A stretch of 52,843 nt of DNA from a virus, in the IMG/VR virus record IMGVR_UViG_3300050166_000172, positions 1-52,843 of that record. One strand, given 5' to 3'. Shown piece after piece: positions 48,509 through 52,843 of this stretch. The translations under genes were made by a program, and so were the position numbers. How positions within the stretch are numbered: position 1 is the first letter of the stretch; the number at the start of each line of letters is the position of its first letter. Under the pieces are notes generated by a model. That model searched no databases. It was not told the origin of the DNA and was given only the letters and a program-made list of their open reading frames with translations.

Positions 48509-49075
48509 ATGCTAAAAAATATATACTATACAATTTTATTATTTGGTTGCGGAACTAAAGTTCCTTCAAAATTAAAATTCTTAAATATTCATCAATCTAA
48601 TTATGAGTTAGATTTTTTTGAAAAAGCACAATATTTATTTAAACTTATTTTAACTTTTACTCCAATAGCTTACGTTTTAAACGCATTCAATGCATGGTTT
48701 CCTGATAATAAAATGTTCTTTCAGGTTTTAGTTTGGACCATAATAGTAAATATTGCAGCTGGTAGTAAAGTACATTGGTCTAACAATACCTTCAAAATAA
48801 AAATTTTGCTTATAAAAAATATTGAAATGTGCGTTATAATTTTGCTTACTTATCCAATATTAGAAGGTATTAATAGTTTAACTGGTGATAATATGGTAGG
48901 TAATATTTTTCAATGGGGAATTCAAATAGGAACCATTCTTTATCCAGGATCCAAAGCAATAAAAAATATTCATATATGGTCTGAAGGAAAATACCCGCCA
49001 AAATTCATCATGGAAAAAATATATAAGTTTGAAAAAGATGGAAATGTAAATGATTTGTTAAATAGAAAAGAGTAA
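48509..49075 (+). CDS. Holin-like membrane protein
   Basis: A 188-residue protein with three or four hydrophobic segments (about 46-62 LILTFTPIAYVLNAF, 70-85 FFQVLVWTIIVNIAAG, 107-122 IEMCVIILLTYPILEG, 130-145) and a charged C-terminal tail. Located immediately before the M15 endopeptidase, the expected holin position, and of typical length for large Bacteroidota phage holins. Holins permeabilise the inner membrane so the endolysin can reach peptidoglycan. Confidence 0.65.
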   Translation: MLKNIYYTILLFGCGTKVPSKLKFLNIHQSNYELDFFEKAQYLFKLILTFTPIAYVLNAFNAWFPDNKMFFQVLVWTIIVNIAAGSKVHWSNNTFKIKILLIKNIEMCVIILLTYPILEGINSLTGDNMVGNIFQWGIQIGTILYPGSKAIKNIHIWSEGKYPPKFIMEKIYKFEKDGNVNDLLNRKE

Positions 49076-49077
49076 TT

Positions 49078-49578
49078 ATGGATCAAATTTCTTTAATCCG
49101 AATAAAAACGGCTCACCCAGAATATAGAGATGAGCTTGGTGCTTTATATAATAAGGCAAATAACGTCTTAGGCAAAAATGTAAGACTTCGCTTGGCTTAT
49201 GTTTACCGTACTCCTGAAGAACAACACAGGCTTTTTTTACAACGCCCTAAAGTCACAAAAGCGGACAGATGGCAAAGCATTCACAACTACGGCTTGGCGT
49301 TTGATATTGTTTTGCTTATTGACAAAGACGATAACGGAACATTTGAAACCGCTACATGGGACACGATTAAAGACTTCGACGGTGATAAAATTGCCGACTG
49401 GATGGAAGTGGTAAAAGTTTTTAAAGCAGCTGGCTGGGAATGGGGCGGTGATTGGAAAAAATTTCCTGACGCACCGCATTTTCAAAAAACTAATGGTTTC
49501 GATTGGAAAGTATTAAAACAAAGAATTGATAAAGGAATTACCATAATAGATAACGGAATTACTTACCCTAAAATTTAA
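49078..49578 (+). CDS. M15 (VanY-type) peptidoglycan endopeptidase, endolysin
   Basis: A 166-residue endolysin of the M15 family. Zinc ligands: His69 and Asp76 in HNYGLAFD, and His134 in DAPHF. The enzyme should cleave an L-alanyl-D-glutamate or related bond of the peptide stem. Between these motifs is an insertion with LLIDKDDNGTFET and DGDKIADW, Asp-rich loops that resemble calcium sites; this is unusual for the family and could regulate activity. It has no signal peptide, which fits the holin next door. Confidence 0.88.
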   Translation: MDQISLIRIKTAHPEYRDELGALYNKANNVLGKNVRLRLAYVYRTPEEQHRLFLQRPKVTKADRWQSIHNYGLAFDIVLLIDKDDNGTFETATWDTIKDFDGDKIADWMEVVKVFKAAGWEWGGDWKKFPDAPHFQKTNGFDWKVLKQRIDKGITIIDNGITYPKI

Positions 49579-49581
49579 TTT

Positions 49582-50238
49582 ATGTCAATAAATATATTTG
49601 ATTCTAGAATTAAAAAATCCTTCCTATACCTAGGATGGGTTTTGTTTTTCTTTTGCTTATGGTTAAAAGGATGTAGTTCTGAAACTTCTAAACACGAGTT
49701 TAGTAAACCAATTAAAAAAACATTTGAAAGAGTGGTTCCATTGCAAAAAGAAATTCCTCATTTTGCCAATAAAAAACAATTGACAAATTTTGTCAAATTA
49801 AATTCAGATAAAAAGTATATCAATGAATTAGAAGATAAATTATTTAAGATTCAATATGAAAATGATAGTATTAAAAATAATTTCATATCGTTACCAGATA
49901 CCATAAAAGTAATTGAATACAATAAATCTATTCAATTAAAACTTTTTGAAAAAACCTTTGAAGATAATTATTTTATTGGTCAAGTTAATGGAGTTATCCA
50001 GGGCGATGTAAAAGATTTAGGTTTTAGTTACGAAATCAAAAAACAGCCTATGCCAATAACAAAATTCAGGCTTATTGCTGGTGTAGGGATAGCAAACACA
50101 ATAAACTTAGATAAACTATTGTTTAATACAAATTTAGGCTTTCAAAATGCAAAAGGAAATGTATTAAGAGTTGGTTACGATTCTGAAAGTAGAATTTTGG
50201 TGGGATATGATTTCACAATATTTAAGATTAGCAGATAG
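49582..50238 (+). CDS. Envelope protein, possible spanin
   Basis: A 218-residue protein with a hydrophobic N-terminal segment (about 14-29, LYLGWVLFFFCLWLKG) followed by a lipobox-like KGCSS (Cys31), then a long coiled-coil region (about 60-110) and a beta-rich C-terminus (RLIAGVGIANTINLDKLLF). It could be anchored in inner or outer membrane. Position after the endolysin is that of spanins; a single-chain spanin usually has its transmembrane helix at the C-terminus, which is not the case here, so the call is tentative. Confidence 0.5.
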   Translation: MSINIFDSRIKKSFLYLGWVLFFFCLWLKGCSSETSKHEFSKPIKKTFERVVPLQKEIPHFANKKQLTNFVKLNSDKKYINELEDKLFKIQYENDSIKNNFISLPDTIKVIEYNKSIQLKLFEKTFEDNYFIGQVNGVIQGDVKDLGFSYEIKKQPMPITKFRLIAGVGIANTINLDKLLFNTNLGFQNAKGNVLRVGYDSESRILVGYDFTIFKISR

Positions 50239-50318
50239 GTTAATTTATAATCAATATAAATAATGTTGTTAATATGATTTTTTATTTATAAAAATTATAC
50301 AATTAAAATACTTATATA

Positions 50319-50326
50319 TACATTTG
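50319..50326 (+). promoter_or_regulatory. Promoter -7 element upstream of the leader
   Basis: TACATTTG, an exact TAnnTTTG match, the same octamer as at 32447 and 46592, but without the palindrome upstream. It would start transcription about 120 bp before the DUF3825-like gene, through the leader ORF and hairpin at 50349-50437. The stretch 50239-50318 is AT-rich and has no other feature. Confidence 0.6.
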
Positions 50327-50348
50327 TCAAATAATTAATACTATATAG

Positions 50349-50437
50349 ATGGTTGCAGGTCTATCTGCAAAAAAACACACAAACATAAAGAACTCACATA
50401 AAGAGCCATTCCGATAAGTAATGGCTCTTATTTTTTA
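50349..50437 (+). promoter_or_regulatory. Leader ORF overlapping a terminator (possible attenuator)
   Basis: A 22-codon ORF (50349-50417, MVAGLSAKKHTNIKNSHKEP, then FR) ends inside the loop of a strong terminator hairpin: AAGAGCCATT (50401-50410) and AATGGCTCTT (50420-50429), followed by ATTTTTT. The DUF3825-like gene starts 11 bp after the T-run, so transcription into it must pass the hairpin. Translation of the leader would occupy the left arm and open the terminator. This is an attenuator-like layout; alternatively a small RNA ends at the hairpin. Both are inference. Confidence 0.45.
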
Positions 50438-50447
50438 ATATTATTTT

Positions 50448-51239
50448 ATGGCAAAAAATTTTAACTCTGAATTATTTAATTTTGCATTCATACCAAATTA
50501 TGATAAAGTAATATCTGATTTAGCTGATAATTTAGCTCAAAAAGAAGAGTGGGATTTTTTAGACATGCAAAGTAAAAATAATAGTATTCTAAAAAATTAT
50601 CTCGAATTTACTTTCAGAAAATTAGCTCAGGAAAAAAAAATTTGTTTTACAACTGGTAATAAGCACGCTTGTTTTAATACAGGTTTAGTTACTGAAAATT
50701 ATGAAGATATTTTTGCTTTATTTGAAGAATATAAAAATCCTAAAAAAGGTAATAGTTGTCCATTTTTCTTTAAAGGCTTTGTAAAAAAAAGTGATAATAC
50801 TTTCTTGAAATTCTTTTCTAGTAATTTACCTGATGTCACTGATTTTTTTGAAAAACCAGAATTACTGATTTTTAATCCTAAATGTGATTTAATTCCTGAT
50901 TTAGATCATATTATTGGTGATAATTTAAGTAGGTTTCCCGCTCATCTTCAGGTTGCAGATGATGCTGAATTAAGAAGGCAATTAGTAGGAGCTATTGACG
51001 AAGTAAAGAAAAAAGTTAGATCTAACTATAAAATAGCTGTTCCTCAGTTTTACGATGGTAGAATTCAATTATTGTTACCATTATGTTTAACATCTGGTTC
51101 TCCAAATCCTGATTTGGCTTTAGTGACTCATAAATTAAATGAAAATACATATACGGCTAGAACTTGTTTGACATTAAAAATGGCGTATACAAATGCTAGA
51201 TTAATTGTAAAGCCACAAAGTAATTGGCTTAAGCCATAA
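50448..51239 (+). CDS. DUF3825-like protein, lysogenic-conversion candidate
   Basis: A 263-residue protein. Features matching DUF3825 are the early WDFLDMQSKNNSILKNYLE region (about 36-54), FTTGNKHACFNTGLVTENYE (about 67-86), FFFKGF, a central LQVADDAELRRQLVGAIDE helix, and the ending ARTCLTLKMAYTNARLIVKP. DUF3825 domains occur in bacterial proteins of unsettled function. It sits after the lysis genes, next to the integrase, behind its own promoter and leader, a typical place for genes that help the lysogen, including defence. That role is inference. Confidence 0.7.
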   Translation: MAKNFNSELFNFAFIPNYDKVISDLADNLAQKEEWDFLDMQSKNNSILKNYLEFTFRKLAQEKKICFTTGNKHACFNTGLVTENYEDIFALFEEYKNPKKGNSCPFFFKGFVKKSDNTFLKFFSSNLPDVTDFFEKPELLIFNPKCDLIPDLDHIIGDNLSRFPAHLQVADDAELRRQLVGAIDEVKKKVRSNYKIAVPQFYDGRIQLLLPLCLTSGSPNPDLALVTHKLNENTYTARTCLTLKMAYTNARLIVKPQSNWLKP

Positions 51240-51278
51240 ATATAAAAAACTGTCCTATTTATTTAAAACTCTTGAATT

Positions 51279-51286
51279 TATCTTTG
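51279..51286 (+). promoter_or_regulatory. Promoter -7 element
   Basis: TATCTTTG, an exact TAnnTTTG match 25 bp before the gene at 51312. No clear -33 TTG at the usual distance. It indicates independent transcription of the small gene that follows. Confidence 0.5.
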
Positions 51287-51311
51287 TTTCTTAATTTAAA
51301 AATATAGTATT

Positions 51312-51569
51312 ATGTTAAGAAAATCAGAAATGAAAACCGAAATTGATTCTTTGTTAAGAATGCAAAGTTATTGGATCAAAAACAATTCCTTAAATTTTAT
51401 CGATATAATTAAAAGGAAGCGGCAATTAACTAAAAAGCAAAGCTATACTTTGCTTAAAGTAAAAAAGTCAATTGAAGAAATTAAAATTGATAACTGGCAA
51501 ACACATTTGAATTTTAAAGCTATTTGTGAAATTAAAAATCATTTGCTAGAAATTAGAATGGTTTTTTAA
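51312..51569 (+). CDS. Small basic helical protein, unknown
   Basis: An 85-residue protein (MLRKSEMKTEIDSLLRMQSY) made of amphipathic helices rich in Lys and Ile (KRKRQLTKKQSYTLLKVKKS). It has its own promoter and terminator, in the lysogenic-conversion area beside the integrase. It could be a small regulator, but no helix-turn-helix is evident. Confidence 0.55.
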   Translation: MLRKSEMKTEIDSLLRMQSYWIKNNSLNFIDIIKRKRQLTKKQSYTLLKVKKSIEEIKIDNWQTHLNFKAICEIKNHLLEIRMVF

Positions 51570-51571
51570 TT

Positions 51572-51599
51572 AAAGAGGGGTTTTTACCCTCTTTTTTTT
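51572..51599 (+). terminator. Terminator after the small basic gene
   Basis: AAAGAGGG (51572-51579) pairs with CCCTCTTT (51587-51594) over 7 nt, followed by T residues. It terminates rightward transcripts, and the small leftward ORF at 51584 ends inside it. Confidence 0.8.
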
Positions 51600-51670
51600 C
51601 GTATCCAGGTATAGACAAATATTCCAATTACCCAAAAAACAACTAATGCAATGATTTCGAATGGTTTCAT
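51584..51670 (-). CDS. Very small membrane protein downstream of the integrase
   Basis: A 28-residue ORF read leftwards from ATG 51670, MKPFEIIALVVFWVIGIFVY then TWIRKKRG. One transmembrane helix with a basic tail. It starts 12 bp after the integrase stop, so it would be co-transcribed with it in the lysogen. It shares sequence with the rightward terminator. Support is moderate. Confidence 0.5.
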   Translation of the reverse strand: MKPFEIIALVVFWVIGIFVYTWIRKKRG

Positions 51671-51682
51671 AAATTATAAATT

Positions 51683-52843
51683 TTAAAGTGCTGGTGAATT
51701 TTCTAAAATATTTTTTCTGTGGACTTCTTTCACAACTTTAGCATATTTTTCAGTCATTAATTTAGAAGTATGGCCATAAAGTTCACGTAAACTATCTAAC
51801 TCTAAACCTGCTAAAATTTTTCTGTTAGCTCCTAAGTGTTTCATAGCATATAAATTCATTTGAATTCCTAAGCCTTTTTTAACTAAATTTTCCCATCTAC
51901 GAGTTGCAGTGTCGCGATTCATTTTAGTTGGTCCTGGAATAAAATCATTAAATTTTCCAACATTACCTTTTCCAGGATCTCTAAAACTACCAAATAAATA
52001 AAAATTTTTTGGAAGTATTTCAAAATCTAATTTATAAAAATACTCTTTTAAATGATTATTTATCGGCACTATCCTTTTTTTGTTCGTTTTTGTAATTGAT
52101 GCAGGAAGAACAATTTCTGAATTTTGTAAATCAATCATATCTAAAGTTAATTTTGTAATTTCTTCTGGACGAATTCCTGTGTGAAAAATTGTTAAGCAAA
52201 AAACCCAAAAATTAAAATGTTTACCTTCTAAAGCATTTTTTATAATTTCTATATCTTCAATTGATGCTGGAGCATTAGCATCGCTTTCAGTAACTGGCAA
52301 ATTTTTAACGTTATGCGCTGGATTAGTTTCTATTATATCCCATTGAATAAGCTCACTTAAAATGGCCTTTAAATGATTAAGGTGTTTGTTGTATGCATTA
52401 TTAGACCAATTTCGCTGCTCCTTAGCTTTTTCAATAATTAGTTTTATATGTATTCTTTTTACTTCAATTATTGGAAGTTGTACAAAATTAAGTGATTTAA
52501 TAGATTCTTTTACAAATTTAATTGTTCCGTTATAACCAGATATGGTTTTCGGACTTAAATTTGCTTTCTTTTTATCCATTGCAAAAAACAAAGCTTCAAT
52601 CAATGATAAATCACTTTGTTTTTGAATTACTTCAGGAACTAATGGATTCCATCCTTCTTTTAATTTTTGATGCAAAGCCTCTTTAAGTAAATTAGCTTCT
52701 TTTTCACGTTTTTTGTAATCATCAATGTAATTTATTCCATATTTAAAACGGAATAGTTTTTTGTCATATCTAAAATAGACAAACCATGATTTTTTTAGGT
52801 CATCATATTTGACAACCTTGGGGATAGTGTAGATTGATTTCAT
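51683..52843 (-). CDS. Phage integrase (tyrosine recombinase)
   Basis: A 386-residue tyrosine recombinase whose ATG is at the last bases of the window (52841-52843). N-terminal part (about 80-180) resembles the SAM-like core-binding domain. Catalytic domain: Arg225 in HTGIRPEE, His358 in YGHTSK and nucleophile Tyr367 in TEKYAK. The HxxR box appears as YAMKH (Tyr332, Lys335), as in Bacteroidota integrases with a KH-type box. It is transcribed leftwards and its attachment site is expected just beyond the window, in a tRNA-Ser. Confidence 0.9.
   Translation of the reverse strand: MKSIYTIPKVVKYDDLKKSWFVYFRYDKKLFRFKYGINYIDDYKKREKEANLLKEALHQKLKEGWNPLVPEVIQKQSDLSLIEALFFAMDKKKANLSPKTISGYNGTIKFVKESIKSLNFVQLPIIEVKRIHIKLIIEKAKEQRNWSNNAYNKHLNHLKAILSELIQWDIIETNPAHNVKNLPVTESDANAPASIEDIEIIKNALEGKHFNFWVFCLTIFHTGIRPEEITKLTLDMIDLQNSEIVLPASITKTNKKRIVPINNHLKEYFYKLDFEILPKNFYLFGSFRDPGKGNVGKFNDFIPGPTKMNRDTATRRWENLVKKGLGIQMNLYAMKHLGANRKILAGLELDSLRELYGHTSKLMTEKYAKVVKEVHRKNILENSPAL

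Noticed and set aside
1-52843. CRISPR arrays or insertion sequences
   Set aside because: No regularly spaced repeats and no transposase-type ORF with terminal inverted repeats were seen; the only recombinases are the two integrases and the RuvC-like resolvase.

Overview
The window is most of an integrated temperate phage (a prophage with a siphovirus-type tail) in a Bacteroidota host, most likely Flavobacterium or a close relative. The DNA is very AT-rich, translation starts mostly lack a clear Shine-Dalgarno, several promoters carry the Bacteroidota -7 element TAnnTTTG, there is a lipoprotein with a Bacteroidota-style surface-export tail (CSKDDD), and the protein families (PcfK/PcfJ-like, YopX-like, DUF3560, DUF3825, ParB-methyltransferase) are typical of Bacteroidota phages. 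The assignments rest on reading motifs and synteny; no database was searched.

Layout. 1-1500: a leftward tyrosine recombinase of a neighbouring or older element, then a terminator and a 17-nt copy of a tRNA-Ser 3' end (1507-1523), which I read as the left attachment site. 1.6-3.0 kb: leftward immunity operon (LexA/CI-like repressor, a secreted protein, a small HTH protein) facing a divergent control region with two near-identical operators. 3.2-25.7 kb: a long rightward early operon: small regulators, a surface lipoprotein, an SbcC/Rad50-like ATPase, RecT, an MBL-fold hydrolase, a diversity-generating retroelement (DGR), NinB-like and helicase proteins, a replication initiator with an internal repeat cluster that looks like the origin, a RuvC-like resolvase, PcfK and a broken PcfJ, a DnaN sliding clamp, a DEDD exonuclease, and many small accessory genes. 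25.8-32.4 kb: ParB-methyltransferase, a terminase-small-subunit-like protein, an odd tRNA-like gene plus a structured RNA, large terminase, portal, a zincin-like protein. 32.4-46.2 kb: scaffold, decoration, capsid, connector, tail tube, chaperone-like, tape measure and baseplate genes. 46.2-51.7 kb: one antisense membrane gene, a receptor-binding-type protein, holin, M15 endolysin, an envelope protein, then a DUF3825-like gene behind its own promoter and leader. 51.6-52.8 kb: a leftward integrase of this phage, whose start codon is the last base of the window, so the complete tRNA-Ser (right attachment site) should lie just outside.

The most striking system is the DGR at 9.0-11.4 kb. Two adjacent small genes each carry an 80-bp variable repeat, followed by one 80-bp template repeat and a reverse transcriptase. 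Every one of the 14 differences (VR1) and 11 differences (VR2) from the template falls on a template adenine. The template lies inside a long imperfect inverted repeat, and the cassette sits in the early replication region rather than beside the tail genes. The target proteins have no signal peptide and are not obviously virion proteins, so what they bind is open.

Other noteworthy structure: a candidate origin made of iterons, AT-rich hexamers and a palindrome inside the initiator gene; beta-clamp-binding-like C-termini on two small proteins around the phage clamp gene; a 31-nt perfect palindrome at exactly the same spacing upstream of the TACATTTG promoter of the capsid operon as an imperfect copy before the tail-fibre gene; a tRNA-like gene with a doubled anticodon loop next to a long-range-paired RNA beside the terminase; and a leader ORF that runs into a terminator in front of the DUF3825-like gene.
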